NCBI RefSeq assembly: GCF_009882915.1
Contig: NZ_WTUW01000002.1
Location: 1,516,895 to 1,580,894 of the forward strand
Length of the DNA stretch: 64,000 bases
Source: Sneathiella litorea
GTDB taxonomy: Bacteria > Pseudomonadota > Alphaproteobacteria > Sneathiellales > Sneathiellaceae
Direction of reading: 5' to 3'
Of the stretch, positions 16,981 to 26,246 are shown in pieces (position 1 is the stretch's first letter; every line of letters begins with the position of its first letter). A program made the position numbers and the translations under genes. The notes under the pieces were generated by a model, which saw only the letters and a list, made by a program, of their open reading frames with translations, was not told the DNA's origin and made no database searches.

Positions 16981-18189
16981 TTGTTTCGGCTGATACCAGG
17001 ATATGGCTTAGCAAACCCCGCCAATATGAAAGTAATCCGCCGGATTGCAATCAAAGCCGAACGAACCGGAAAATTTAACGGCACCTTTAAAAAGATTCTC
17101 TCTGTAAGTTTCATCCTGAGACGATTGCCGACTGTTTTTATCCCGCCGAAAGCAGAAGTTTCATCTGCGAAGCGACTGTCTGGGAAAGGCTATTTTAGGC
17201 AGGTACTGGAACGACTGATTTTACTTATCATGTTTCGTAGCGAACCAGATAATTATTATATCTGCGCGCTTTTTGTAGCCGAGAGATATGCTCGTGCTGG
17301 CGAATTCCTCGACTTTCGCCAGCTTAGCTTCCTGAACTTTTTTCTCAATCAGAAGAAAACGACAATCCTGACCGAAGACAAGGTACTGTTTGCAGAATTA
17401 TGCAACCAAAACGGGCTACGGACAGCACCGATAATAGCCCGCCTGCATCCGGAAACCACGTCAGAGAAAGAACTTGAATTAGAGTTACGACCGATTGCGG
17501 CCTCAGAAGGCGTATTTTTTAAGCCCCGGTTTGGAATGAAGGGTAATGGAGCCGGAAAGTTAGTCTACCATGATAGCGGAAAATGGTCGCTCTTATACGC
17601 GGCGGGCAAAGGTCTTGAAGGTCCATGGCCTGAAATATATACTAGTTTGCAGGAAAACAACAAAGAAGAATTAGTGTTTCAGCCTTTATTGAGAAGTCAC
17701 CCTGACCTTGCAAATTTTAATCCTGACAGTATTCAAAGTGTCCGTTTTATAACCTTTCGAGACTGTGATACCATACGCCCACTAATGGCACGGATGCGCC
17801 TTGGAATTGATAACAGCCTCGTTGATGCCTCCTACTCGGCTATTGGAGTACCGATAGATTTGCAGTCAAAATCACTGCGGCGCGGCGGACAGAAAAAAGC
17901 TGGCGTTCTACCGGAAAGTATTAAGACTTTCGGGCCGGACAATCAGCGTCTTGAAGGATTTGAAGTTCCATATTTTGATGAAGTGGAAAAACTTGCTCTT
18001 GCTGTGCACGGGGCCTTTCCAGAGATTTTTTCTCTCGGACATGACATCTTTATCCTTGAGGACGGGCCCATTATCCTTGAAACCAATCATATTTGGGGCG
18101 ATCCGCAATTTGCACATAATGAAGGGCTTGGAAGTTTTCACCCATTTATTGACGGGATCATCAAAATCGCAAAGTGTAGTGGTCTTTAA
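16981..18189 (+). CDS. ATP-grasp protein, sugar-transfer-associated type
   Basis: A 402-residue protein with an ATP-grasp core from about residue 120 to 390: TILTEDKVLFAELC, FFKPRFGMKGNGAGKL (nucleotide loop and lysine), FQPLLRSHPDLANFN, SVRFITF, and GHDIFILEDGPIILETN with the metal-binding E..ETN pattern. These match the family named for its occurrence near sugar-transfer genes, whose substrates are largely unknown. The first 110 residues are basic and helical and may contact membrane or carrier protein. The start is probably the TTG at 16981, preceded by GGAAAG and AGG; an ATG at 17026 is possible but lacks a ribosome site. It follows the A-PCP-TE gene by 26 bases and is likely co-transcribed. 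Confidence 0.8.
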   Translation: MFRLIPGYGLANPANMKVIRRIAIKAERTGKFNGTFKKILSVSFILRRLPTVFIPPKAEVSSAKRLSGKGYFRQVLERLILLIMFRSEPDNYYICALFVAERYARAGEFLDFRQLSFLNFFLNQKKTTILTEDKVLFAELCNQNGLRTAPIIARLHPETTSEKELELELRPIAASEGVFFKPRFGMKGNGAGKLVYHDSGKWSLLYAAGKGLEGPWPEIYTSLQENNKEELVFQPLLRSHPDLANFNPDSIQSVRFITFRDCDTIRPLMARMRLGIDNSLVDASYSAIGVPIDLQSKSLRRGGQKKAGVLPESIKTFGPDNQRLEGFEVPYFDEVEKLALAVHGAFPEIFSLGHDIFILEDGPIILETNHIWGDPQFAHNEGLGSFHPFIDGIIKIAKCSGL

Positions 18190-18384
18190 AAGCAGAATTT
18201 AATCAACATATGTTTTATCTGGAACAACAAAAGATGCCAAATCCAGTTTCGAATTTGGCCGATCTGTGGTTTTAACAAATCTGTTGGTGGACTTTTGAAT
18301 AAATTTGTACAGAATGGCCACGGGCGCGCAAATGAAGATAAACCCACATATCGCAGCTTGCGATGAGTGAACGGAGTTTCGCAA

Positions 18385-19269
18385 ATGAATGAAACAGCAG
18401 CCTACGTACCGCCAAAAGTGTGGAAATGGGAAATGGAGAGCGGCGGCCGCTTCGCCAGCATCAATCGTCCAATTGCGGGCGCAACTCATGAAAAAGAGTT
18501 ACCTATCGGCAAACATCCGATGCAGCTTTACTCCCTTGGAACGCCCAACGGCGTCAAGGTCACGATCATGCTGGAGGAATTGCTGGCTCAGGGCTTTTCT
18601 GGCGCGGAATATGATGCCTGGCTGATCAATATCGGAAAGGGAGACCAGTTCGGTAGCGGGTTTGTCGAGGTCAATCCAAACTCCAAGATACCAGCATTGA
18701 TGGACCATAGCGGAGAAAATCCAATCCGGATATTCGAGTCCGGAGCGATCCTGCTGCATCTTGCTGAAAAATTTGGGGCGTTTATCCCAACTGGCGTCGC
18801 CGAGCGCGCAGAATGCCTCTCCTGGCTGTTTTGGCAGGTTGGCAGCGCACCATATCTCGGCGGTGGATTCGGCCATTTCTATGCCTATGCTCCGGATAAA
18901 TTTGAATACCCGATCGACCGGTTCGCAATGGAAGTAAAGCGCCAACTCGATGTTCTTGATCGCCAACTCGCAAAAAACAAATTTATCTGCGGAGAAGAAT
19001 TTACAATTGCAGATATGGCAATCTGGCCCTGGTATGGCGCACTCGTTCTGAACAGGGTTTATGAGGCGGCAGAGTTTCTCGATACAGCCTCCTATAAACA
19101 TGTTAATCGCTGGACCAACGAGGTAGGCGAACGCGAAGCGGTCCGGCGTGGACGAATGGTCAACCGCACCTCTGGTCCGCTGGAGGAACAGCTACGCGAG
19201 CGGCATGACGCCAGCGACTTTGAAAACAGGACACAGGACAAAATCGAAGCGTTGGAAGGCGCAACCTAG
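18385..19269 (+). CDS. yghU: Glutathione S-transferase family disulfide-bond oxidoreductase YghU
   Basis: A 294-residue protein very close to Escherichia coli YghU throughout. Shared segments include QLYSLGTPNGVKVTIMLEEL, EYDAWLINIGKGDQFGSGF, VNPNSKIPALMDHSG, FESGAILLHLAEKFG, GGGFGHFYAYAP, FTIADMAIWPWYG and the tail EQLRERHDASDFE. YghU binds two glutathiones and reduces disulfide and peroxide substrates in the cytosol. The ATG at 18385 has GGAG eight bases upstream; a GTG six codons earlier does not. A hairpin without a T-run lies downstream before the next gene. Confidence 0.95.
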   Translation: MNETAAYVPPKVWKWEMESGGRFASINRPIAGATHEKELPIGKHPMQLYSLGTPNGVKVTIMLEELLAQGFSGAEYDAWLINIGKGDQFGSGFVEVNPNSKIPALMDHSGENPIRIFESGAILLHLAEKFGAFIPTGVAERAECLSWLFWQVGSAPYLGGGFGHFYAYAPDKFEYPIDRFAMEVKRQLDVLDRQLAKNKFICGEEFTIADMAIWPWYGALVLNRVYEAAEFLDTASYKHVNRWTNEVGEREAVRRGRMVNRTSGPLEEQLRERHDASDFENRTQDKIEALEGAT

Positions 19270-19284
19270 ATCACTTTATACCCC

Positions 19285-19316
19285 CTTCCTGCCCTGTTTA
19301 AAAACCGGGTGGGAAG
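19285..19316 (+). other. Stem-loop after yghU
   Basis: CTTCCTGCCC (19285-19294) pairs with GGGTGGGAAG (19307-19316) over ten base pairs, two of them G-U, around a 12-base loop. No T-run follows, so it is not a standard intrinsic terminator; it may stabilise the yghU transcript. Confidence 0.5.
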
Positions 19317-19339
19317 CGGCGGCCATGGGAACGGGCTAG

Positions 19340-19804
19340 ATGACGGATACAATTGGTATAACCCCCTTCGAGCATATTAAGCTCACGGTTGAAGCGCAAA
19401 TTCCTCTGGTTCGGGCAATGGAAAAAGAACTTGGTCCAGAAAAAGCACATCGGCTGATAAGGGAAGCTCTGGATACACGCAACCGGAAGATATCCGAAAA
19501 CAGATCCCGCAATGCACCGATGACCATTCCAAAACTGGAGGCCGAGTTTTCATCTTTCGGGATAGGCGTCGATTTCGAGTTTGAGGTTCTAAAGCGCAGC
19601 GAAGATGAATTTCATGTCGATGTGCATAAATGTGCCTATACGAAAATGATGGAAGAGTTGGAGGCACGCGACCTCGGACCACTTCTTATCTGCAATTGCG
19701 ATTTTGCACTGGCTGAAGGGCTTGGGCTGGAACTCAAACGCGAAAAGACCTGTATGAAAGGGGATGGTATGTGCGATTTCCGTTTTCGCAAGGCAGCAAA
19801 ATAA
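19340..19804 (+). CDS. L-2-amino-thiazoline-4-carboxylic acid hydrolase family protein
   Basis: A 154-residue cytosolic protein with the C-terminal signature of the ATC-hydrolase family: HKCAYTKMMEEL, ICNCDFALAEGLGLELKRE and CMKGDGMCDFRF, with conserved cysteines near 120, 138 and 145. Family members hydrolyse a thiazoline on the way to cysteine in Pseudomonas, but most relatives are untested and often sit beside degradation genes. The N-terminal 55 residues are helical. It follows yghU on the same strand, 70 bases away, and is convergent with ydbL. Confidence 0.8.
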   Translation: MTDTIGITPFEHIKLTVEAQIPLVRAMEKELGPEKAHRLIREALDTRNRKISENRSRNAPMTIPKLEAEFSSFGIGVDFEFEVLKRSEDEFHVDVHKCAYTKMMEELEARDLGPLLICNCDFALAEGLGLELKREKTCMKGDGMCDFRFRKAAK

Positions 19805-19807
19805 AGG

Positions 19808-20179
19808 CTATTTTTGCGACCATTTCCCGTTTTCACTCAGAAACCATGTCCCGCCAGGGGCTTTCTTGAAAATTTCAACGGCATAGACACGCCCAACCTG
19901 CTCAACGCTGACCCCTTCAGATTTGGCACGCTTCACATAAATAGCCCGCCGCTGATCATTCAAACTGGCAACAAATTCATTTGCCGATCCGTCTCGCGCG
20001 CGCGTGAACCCGTCGAACGCTTCCCCGACAGCACCAGAAGCCCGCAGGTCATCAAGCTGATCCGCCCAGGCAGGCATGCTCGCGAGCAACGGCAGACTTG
20101 CGATAATTGAGAAAGAGACTATTGCCTTTCCAAAAAGCTGTCTGCGGCTCAATTTCCCATCATTTTTTCCAGATCGCAT
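19808..20179 (-). CDS. ydbL: YdbL family protein (DUF1318)
   Basis: A 123-residue exported protein starting at the ATG at 20179, one base after the ynbE stop. Its N terminus carries SRRQLFGKAIVSF followed by a hydrophobic run and an Ala-X-Ala-like cleavage site (MPAWA, about residue 39). The paired arginines make it Tat-like, whereas E. coli YdbL has an ordinary Sec signal. The mature part shows the DUF1318 pattern: LRASGAVGEAFDGFTRARDG, FVASLNDQRRAIYVKRAK, VYAVEIFKKAPGGTWFL. In E. coli ydbL is encoded with ydbH and ynbE and modulates their envelope function. Confidence 0.88.
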   Translation of the reverse strand: MRSGKNDGKLSRRQLFGKAIVSFSIIASLPLLASMPAWADQLDDLRASGAVGEAFDGFTRARDGSANEFVASLNDQRRAIYVKRAKSEGVSVEQVGRVYAVEIFKKAPGGTWFLSENGKWSQK

Positions 20180-20180
20180 A

Positions 20181-20381
20181 TCAGAATATTCCCGGATTGT
20201 TGGTAATGTCATCTTTCGCCTGCTCTTCGATCTTGAGGCGGACTTCTGCATCCAGCTTGATATTCAAATTGATCGTTATCGGTTCGGCTGGCGCCTCAAC
20301 TTTTACCGTTGGAGTGCAGGAAACTGCGACGAAAAAGATCACAGCTACGGCTGAAATAGCAAGAAGAGAACGATTTTCCAC
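20181..20381 (-). CDS. ynbE: YnbE-like outer-membrane lipoprotein
   Basis: A 66-residue lipoprotein. I choose the GTG at 20381 because AAGGAA sits six bases upstream. The signal (RSLLAISAVAVIFFVAVSC) ends in a lipobox with C22. The short mature chain, PTVKVEAPAEPITINLNIKL then a helical tail, matches YnbE, which supplies beta strands that cap the YdbH groove at the outer membrane. It lies 25 bases after ydbH and one base before ydbL. Confidence 0.9.
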   Translation of the reverse strand: MENRSLLAISAVAVIFFVAVSCTPTVKVEAPAEPITINLNIKLDAEVRLKIEEQAKDDITNNPGIF

Positions 20382-20406
20382 AGAGATTCCTTCACTCGTT
20401 TTACCG

Positions 20407-23250
20407 TCAGCGAACAGTAGCACGGAGCGCTTTTTCCGACAATAGGTAGCCTTTGAGTATGCCGTTGAATATCTTGTCCAGACTGGTAGTCAAATTTATA
20501 TTCAGGATCACAGGTCGGTTGTTTTCAACATCAGGATTGCTGCCCTTTGCATGCAGTTTAACCGTGTCTTCACCGCTATCTGTTTTTGTTATTTCGATCG
20601 AAAGCTTCGAATAGTGAAAATTCTCAAGGATATCGAGCAACAGTTTGGTCTGCTCACCGCTTCCTCCAAGTGCCTGCCTTGCCGCCGCAGACGTCATTTT
20701 CAATACACCCGGTCCATCAGCGGCGAGCAAGCCTTCATCGACGAGCAACCGGTCTCCCCCGAAAATTAGGGGTATCCGCCCACTTACTCGACCCGTGGCC
20801 ACAAGTTCCTCTACATTACCCAGCGCCATTACCTCTTCAAGATCAAGGCGGGTCAGCTGAATTTCCGCCCGATTGAACTCCGCTCCGGTGTCAATGATCG
20901 CATTATCTATTATGGCGGTGCCGCCAACCAATCCAACGTTTAGCCGGTCTATATAAAGAACCGGAGCACCGTTGTTTGTTAAGACGCGAAATCGTAGGAA
21001 GGGGTTCTCAAGAGACACACCGACAGTAGCACCGGACGCCTTAACTTCCTGGGGCGCCGCAATGGTGAGTGGGTTGAGTTCATCAATATGAACCTTTCCG
21101 TTGATACCCGATATACTCCCTCCCGTCGCCTTAACCAAAATATCATCAAGTTCAACATCCGCAGACGAGTTTAGACCATTGGATGACCAGCGCAGATTAG
21201 CCGTTGGTGTAACCAGACCCTCTACCTTCATTTCCGCATCTATTGCGACAAGATCAGATGGCTGCACTCCATCTTCTGCAAATGTGAGTGGATTGATACG
21301 GATGTTCGCATTTCCAATACCATTCGCTAACGAATGTTCGCCTTCGAGACGAAGATACTTACCGAGAAAATCTGATGCGAGTTCTAGTGAGAAATCTGCT
21401 TTTTTCCCATTTAGCCTGGCGTCACCGGTAATAGTTTGCACTTCCTTAAAAAGAGCGCCCTCCTCCGGGGTGACTTTCAGTTTGGTAAGGAGTAGATGCC
21501 CACTTCCTTTAGGTACCAGGTTCTCAACAGGCACCTTCACTCTCGCATTAATATCAGAGATGCTGACATGCTGGCTATCCAGCTGTATTTTCCTGATCTG
21601 ACCTGTCACGTGGCTCTCAAACATCGAGTTATCATCCGGTTGGACACCGGCGAGCTTCAAAAAGAGACCATCTGCATTTATCTTCTGATCTTTCCAATGA
21701 CCATCTCTAATCTCTGCGTTCAGCAATGAAATAGCAATATTGCCGTCCTTGCCTCGGGCAATTTTTCCTGCCGCAGCCAGATTTCCCGAAAAGCTTTTTC
21801 CAATGTCCTTGAAATGAGAGGATAGCGTCACAAGCGATAGTCCACCCTTTCCGAGATATGCTTCTGGAAAATTGAACGACAATCCCCCTTTTCCACTTTT
21901 AATCTCATACTCAGCGACAACATCAGCTTTGAAATTCGCTCGTTTATTATGGATCGAGCCCTGCAAGGACACTTCCTGTGATGGATTCACCCCGCCAGAA
22001 GCAGTGAAATTCAAGGGTGAAAAAGCGGGTTCTGAAGAAGTGTCACTGACAATTCCATTGAGAGTGACAAGCTCAAGTTTATCCGTGAAATTTTGAATAT
22101 CCAGTTCCGCGGCCAATTCAGTCACCGACAAACTCAGGTCGGGAAACTGTGCAGCGATTTTTGCTTCCCGTAACATAATTTGAGCATCCTGCTGATTTCC
22201 ATCCAGCAGGTATCGTCCCTTAATTTGAATTGGAAGCCGATCTGACGTTATTTGCCCATCGGCGACCTCTATTGCCATTGCTTCCATGACGATGTCACCT
22301 GCATACGTGATAGTGGAACCGGCAATCCCGATAGTTGCGTTGAGGGATAGCCGGCCATCGAATGGTGGCATATCTTCCGCAAACCGAGACAAGTCGCCTG
22401 GCTGCAGCCCATCCTTCCGAAAAGGGAGCGTTTCCAGATGTATCCGTGCGCTGCCAATTTTACTCCCCTCATCGTACTGTCCTGTCAACTCCAATAAAGA
22501 CTGACCTTCTATGGTTTTTAAGGAAATCTGGGCGGTAGATTCCTCTGCTGTTAACTGCCCTTGCCCCTGAAGCAGGAGGGGCTCCCAATCTGGGTTGGCA
22601 ATGTCCTGGCGAATTATCCCGTCCTTGACCGTTACCTTTGCAGATTGTGACGGAACGTCAGCATTAATTGAAAGTTGAATGTCTTCCAGAATAATTGGGC
22701 CGGCCGCCGTTTCAATATGGAGCTGAACCTCACTATCTGCAGTCAGACGTTGGTTCGAAGATAAAGCGCCGGATATAGTCGCGTGTATTTTCCGGCCCTC
22801 GCTTACCGCTACAATTTCTCCATTTTGCAATAGAATTTCGGGAAAAAGATATTTCGGCGCAGCCGCCTCGTCGCTTGTCTCCTCCGTCGCAAGAGCGATT
22901 ATGCGCTCGACGGCCCCCTTTTCCAGATCGGATATATCAACGAACAGATGTCTGATATCAACCCTGTCGACCTCACCACGAAAAAGAGAAAGCGGGCGAA
23001 ACTGCACGTCGATATTGCGCAATGTAATCTGATCGGAGAGTGATAATTCAGTTATAACGATGTGATCCGAGGCAACAGCATCAACGGTCAAACTGACATC
23101 GTCAAACCCAAGCAACTTCAAAGAAAGCTCACCGGCATATTCCAAAACCATCGAGCGCAAGAAAATCAGGGAGATAACCAAAACGGCGAGTATGCTGATC
23201 CCGCTCAGAATGAGAATGCGAAGAAATCCAAATTTCGCGGCTGCCGGCAT
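20407..23250 (-). CDS. ydbH: YdbH family AsmA-like intermembrane bridge protein
   Basis: A 947-residue protein with one N-terminal membrane helix (about 12-35: ILILSGISILAVLVISLIFL) and a long periplasmic part of repeating beta strands, ending in the YdbH/DUF748-like domain with VSGRIPLIFGGDRLLVDEG and SKLSIEITKTDSGE. In E. coli YdbH and YnbE form a hydrophobic groove that moves phospholipid between inner and outer membranes, redundantly with TamB and YhdP. The ATG at 23250 has AGGGGAAGG directly upstream; an earlier in-frame start would add 18 residues. The order ydbH-ynbE-ydbL is conserved. Confidence 0.9.
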   Translation of the reverse strand: MPAAAKFGFLRILILSGISILAVLVISLIFLRSMVLEYAGELSLKLLGFDDVSLTVDAVASDHIVITELSLSDQITLRNIDVQFRPLSLFRGEVDRVDIRHLFVDISDLEKGAVERIIALATEETSDEAAAPKYLFPEILLQNGEIVAVSEGRKIHATISGALSSNQRLTADSEVQLHIETAAGPIILEDIQLSINADVPSQSAKVTVKDGIIRQDIANPDWEPLLLQGQGQLTAEESTAQISLKTIEGQSLLELTGQYDEGSKIGSARIHLETLPFRKDGLQPGDLSRFAEDMPPFDGRLSLNATIGIAGSTITYAGDIVMEAMAIEVADGQITSDRLPIQIKGRYLLDGNQQDAQIMLREAKIAAQFPDLSLSVTELAAELDIQNFTDKLELVTLNGIVSDTSSEPAFSPLNFTASGGVNPSQEVSLQGSIHNKRANFKADVVAEYEIKSGKGGLSFNFPEAYLGKGGLSLVTLSSHFKDIGKSFSGNLAAAGKIARGKDGNIAISLLNAEIRDGHWKDQKINADGLFLKLAGVQPDDNSMFESHVTGQIRKIQLDSQHVSISDINARVKVPVENLVPKGSGHLLLTKLKVTPEEGALFKEVQTITGDARLNGKKADFSLELASDFLGKYLRLEGEHSLANGIGNANIRINPLTFAEDGVQPSDLVAIDAEMKVEGLVTPTANLRWSSNGLNSSADVELDDILVKATGGSISGINGKVHIDELNPLTIAAPQEVKASGATVGVSLENPFLRFRVLTNNGAPVLYIDRLNVGLVGGTAIIDNAIIDTGAEFNRAEIQLTRLDLEEVMALGNVEELVATGRVSGRIPLIFGGDRLLVDEGLLAADGPGVLKMTSAAARQALGGSGEQTKLLLDILENFHYSKLSIEITKTDSGEDTVKLHAKGSNPDVENNRPVILNINLTTSLDKIFNGILKGYLLSEKALRATVR

Positions 23251-23362
23251 CGACCTTCCCCTGTAAGACACTATTTCATTTACATGGGGATACCAAAAAG
23301 ACAAGCCTGAGTATCTTATAGGCTATGCCTGTAACGGGCTTTCCCGCTGCAAAATGATTCTT

Positions 23363-23971
23363 CTAGGCTCTCGCACTCGGACGGCTAGTGACACGTGCCC
23401 ACCAGGCATTTATGTTTTCTTGGTCTTCCGTGGGACGCACGCCAACGGCTTTCCCCATCAGAATGGCACATTGCGCAGTAATATCAGCGACGCTATACAC
23501 CGGTGCCGCGATATACTCCCGACCTTCCAGCGCCGTCTCAAGCCAACCTAAACTGCGGCTTGCGTGTTTTTCGCAAACCGGCACATAATCTGGCACCTGA
23601 TCGCGAATACCCTTCCACATTGGATGGCCGTGGACAAAAGCATGCATGAGTGGAATGAGCAGTTCCAACTCCATGCGTCGGTTCCACATCTCGATATGCG
23701 CCCGCTCCAAGGGTGTTTGCCCCATCAATGGTGGTTCCGGATAAATCTCTTCAAGATAGCGGCAAATCGCCTGGCTTTCCGAAATCGTGGAGCCGTCGGC
23801 CAACTCCAATACGGGCATCCGCCCGAGAATATTCTTACTCAAATACTCCGGCGTATGATGATAGCCAGAGGAAAGGTCAACTTCTTCCTTCGGGATTTCA
23901 AGCCCCTTTTCCGCCAAGAAAATACGGACACGGCGGGCATTTGGCGACGCGGGCAGGTCATAGAGCTTCAC
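23363..23971 (-). CDS. Glutathione S-transferase family protein
   Basis: A 202-residue cytosolic GST. The thioredoxin-like domain begins KLYDLPASPNARRVRIFLAE and contains MPVLELADGSTISESQAICR (about 52-71), the glutathione-binding cis-proline and glutamate-serine region. The helical C-terminal domain follows. The start is the GTG at 23971, with AAGGAG seven bases upstream; an earlier start would add 26 unsupported residues. It is divergent from the acyl-CoA dehydrogenase gene with 266 bases between. The substrate is unknown. Confidence 0.88.
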   Translation of the reverse strand: MKLYDLPASPNARRVRIFLAEKGLEIPKEEVDLSSGYHHTPEYLSKNILGRMPVLELADGSTISESQAICRYLEEIYPEPPLMGQTPLERAHIEMWNRRMELELLIPLMHAFVHGHPMWKGIRDQVPDYVPVCEKHASRSLGWLETALEGREYIAAPVYSVADITAQCAILMGKAVGVRPTEDQENINAWWARVTSRPSARA

Positions 23972-24237
23972 AACGATCTCCTTAATTAATTCGCAAATCC
24001 ATTTGTTATGGCTGGCTTGGGGCAAACTCGGTCTTAGGGTCTCCGGCAATACGGGAATGATAAATGATATACGTCTCCATCGTCCAATTGTTGAATAAAC
24101 GCTGAGAAGCGGAATATTCAGTGGATATCTAATTCAGAACAGGATGAAACTGGGAAATCGTCCTATCCTTATGTTATTATCACAACTTCCCTCTCGCGAA
24201 AAAATACTGTCTATAACAATAAAATGGAGAGAGTGAC

Positions 24238-25365
24238 ATGACACCGGCAGATAATCCAAAAATGCAAGCCCTAAGTAAAATACATCATTTTGCGACCACC
24301 AAGATCAAGTCTCGACGAGCTGAGTTAATCGCTGCAAAGGTCTTTCCAGAGGAGTTATGGCATGACTTTGCGAACTCCGGGCTAGCCAGCCTCTCGCTAC
24401 CCGAAGAGTATGGTGGTCTGGCAGCTGACTACAGCACCTTATCCCTCGCTGGGAGGACCTTGAACCAAGTCGGAGGCGTGCCCGGTGTGACCATGGTATT
24501 CATGGCCCATTGGCTAATGTCAAAGCTCCATATTGCAGGTGATGCACCGAGTGCATTGAAACAACAACTGTTGCCTGAACTTGCAAAAGGAGAGACGACG
24601 TTATCAGTCGCAATTTCCGAACCTGGTGCCGGGGCGCATCCAAAACTCCTTAAGACAACAGCACGGCGTGAGGGGGAGGAGTATATCCTAAACGGAGAGA
24701 AGGCGTTTTTGACCAATGGTCCAATCGCGAACCACTTCATCGTTCTTGCCATTACTGATGAAGCGAATGGCAAGAAAGCGTTCAGTGCCATCCTCGTTTC
24801 CGCGGACAGCGAAGGCTTTCGCCGGACTGAGGGCGTAAAAATAGACTTTTTGCATCCCTGTCCGCACGGGGGAATTATCTTGGAAAACTGCCGGGTCCCC
24901 ATCGCAAACCTTATAGGCAAGGAAGGCGATGCCCTTAACAGGACATCTTTACGCATGCGGGCGATTGAGGATGCGACCGGCGCCGGCAGTCAAGTTGGGT
25001 CGATGTATTGTCTGTTATCGGATGTTGCCACTCATGCCACAGAAATTCAGGCCCTTAAAATTGGCGCGATCGCGACGAGACTTAAAGCCCTTGATGTCAT
25101 AGCAGCCCATCTGGCGTCGATGGCAAACACTACAGGCGATGACCTTCAACCGCTTCTGGAGTTACAACTTGGGTTTCATCAAGAGTGCAAAGCCTGCGCC
25201 GACGCTTTAGAAGAAGTACTGGAAGAATTAGCTATTTCAGACCAACCACAGATCAGTCTTTTGGTTCGGGACATTTCAAAGTCACTGACCATTGCCAGAA
25301 ATGCCCATACGATCCGCCTTACAAAAATTGGCCGAACAATCATCAATAACCCGGCAAACCTCTGA
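24238..25365 (+). CDS. Acyl-CoA dehydrogenase family protein
   Basis: A 375-residue flavoprotein-like sequence with ASLSLPEEYGGLAADYST in the N-terminal helical domain and AISEPGAGAHPKLLKTTARR (about 122-141), then YILNGEKAFLTNGP in the beta domain. The FAD-binding region follows. The usual C-terminal YEGT-type segment with the MCAD catalytic glutamate is not seen; the chain ends ARNAHTIRLTKIG. E242 in RMRAIEDATGAG lies about where isovaleryl-CoA dehydrogenase carries its base. It may use that residue or not be a conventional dehydrogenase. The ATG has GGAGAGAG upstream. Confidence 0.82.
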   Translation: MTPADNPKMQALSKIHHFATTKIKSRRAELIAAKVFPEELWHDFANSGLASLSLPEEYGGLAADYSTLSLAGRTLNQVGGVPGVTMVFMAHWLMSKLHIAGDAPSALKQQLLPELAKGETTLSVAISEPGAGAHPKLLKTTARREGEEYILNGEKAFLTNGPIANHFIVLAITDEANGKKAFSAILVSADSEGFRRTEGVKIDFLHPCPHGGIILENCRVPIANLIGKEGDALNRTSLRMRAIEDATGAGSQVGSMYCLLSDVATHATEIQALKIGAIATRLKALDVIAAHLASMANTTGDDLQPLLELQLGFHQECKACADALEEVLEELAISDQPQISLLVRDISKSLTIARNAHTIRLTKIGRTIINNPANL

Positions 25366-25379
25366 GACTTATGACGAGA

Positions 25380-26246
25380 CTAATCCTTTGCAATATGCTG
25401 GCGTGAGTAGGGTGATTTTTCGGCCGGGCGCCAGTCTACAGGCAGACCCTTTTCTGGCCGGAATATTTCTACCTTCAATGGAAAGCAAGCCGCTGCGTCA
25501 CTCGAATGGCCGGAACTGCAATCTCCACCGGGACAAGTTGATAGCCCACCCAAAAGGTCTATCTCAGCAAAAAATTCAAGATAGTCCCCGGGTCGGACCG
25601 GGCTCGCCTTCATGAAATATTGATGGGTATCTCGCGTAAACCCGGTGCACATAAATACGTTTAAGACATCATGTACGAAGGGTTCCGCTTCATCATATGA
25701 AATGTTTTTCTTTTTTGCGAAAGCGCGGATAAGGTTGGAATGGCAGCAGTAATGATACTCCTCACCGCCAAGCATCACATTGGTATAGGGATCACAGCGG
25801 GTTCCGATAACATCATGGACTCCGCCACCATCATCATCCCAACCATACCAATCGAGAGTGTCATAGGTAATTGTCGCCATTGGCCGCATAAATGGCAAAT
25901 TGCTCCATAATCGATCCCCGACACTGACATGTGTGCCGTGAAGCGCCCGTGTCTTACCGCTAAAAAACCGTTCTGTCGGATCTGCCGCGTTCCAAAGGTT
26001 AAGGTCGCCAACTTGAGCGCCTTCGATGCTGACGATCCGGAAGAAATGTCCTGCCGGAACTTCGAAGCATTCGGCATCGCGCGGCGCCACAATGACCTCA
26101 TCGATCTGTTCCAGATGTGACCGCGCATCATTATAGATTTTTGCGTCCGGCAGAGGTAGCGTATCGACGGGATAAACGATTACCGGCTTGATGGCCTGGC
26201 GGCTCTTCGCGTCGGCAGGAGCCTGATTTTGTGGCATGTATTTCAT
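25380..26246 (-). CDS. DUF1989 family protein (urea-carboxylase-associated type)
   Basis: A 288-residue soluble protein with the DUF1989 pattern: APRDAECFEVPAGHFFRI (about 53-70), EGAQVGDLNLWNA, GTHVSVGDRLWSN, DVIGTRCDPYTN, YHYCCHSNLIRAF, and a C-terminal cysteine cluster LSTCPGGDCSS (about 237-247). Relatives are encoded with urea carboxylase/allophanate hydrolase or aminomethyltransferase-like genes; the cysteine and histidine residues suggest metal binding. None of those partners is next to it here, so its role is open. It is convergent with the acyl-CoA dehydrogenase gene. Confidence 0.85.
   Translation of the reverse strand: MKYMPQNQAPADAKSRQAIKPVIVYPVDTLPLPDAKIYNDARSHLEQIDEVIVAPRDAECFEVPAGHFFRIVSIEGAQVGDLNLWNAADPTERFFSGKTRALHGTHVSVGDRLWSNLPFMRPMATITYDTLDWYGWDDDGGGVHDVIGTRCDPYTNVMLGGEEYHYCCHSNLIRAFAKKKNISYDEAEPFVHDVLNVFMCTGFTRDTHQYFMKASPVRPGDYLEFFAEIDLLGGLSTCPGGDCSSGHSSDAAACFPLKVEIFRPEKGLPVDWRPAEKSPYSRQHIAKD

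Noticed and set aside
18190-18384. Small coding frames between the ATP-grasp and yghU genes
   Set aside because: No ribosome site, no recognisable protein pattern, and the antisense frame overlaps yghU.
20407-23250. Many antisense open frames opposite ydbH and other large genes
   Set aside because: They are shadows of the real reading frames without ribosome sites or family motifs.
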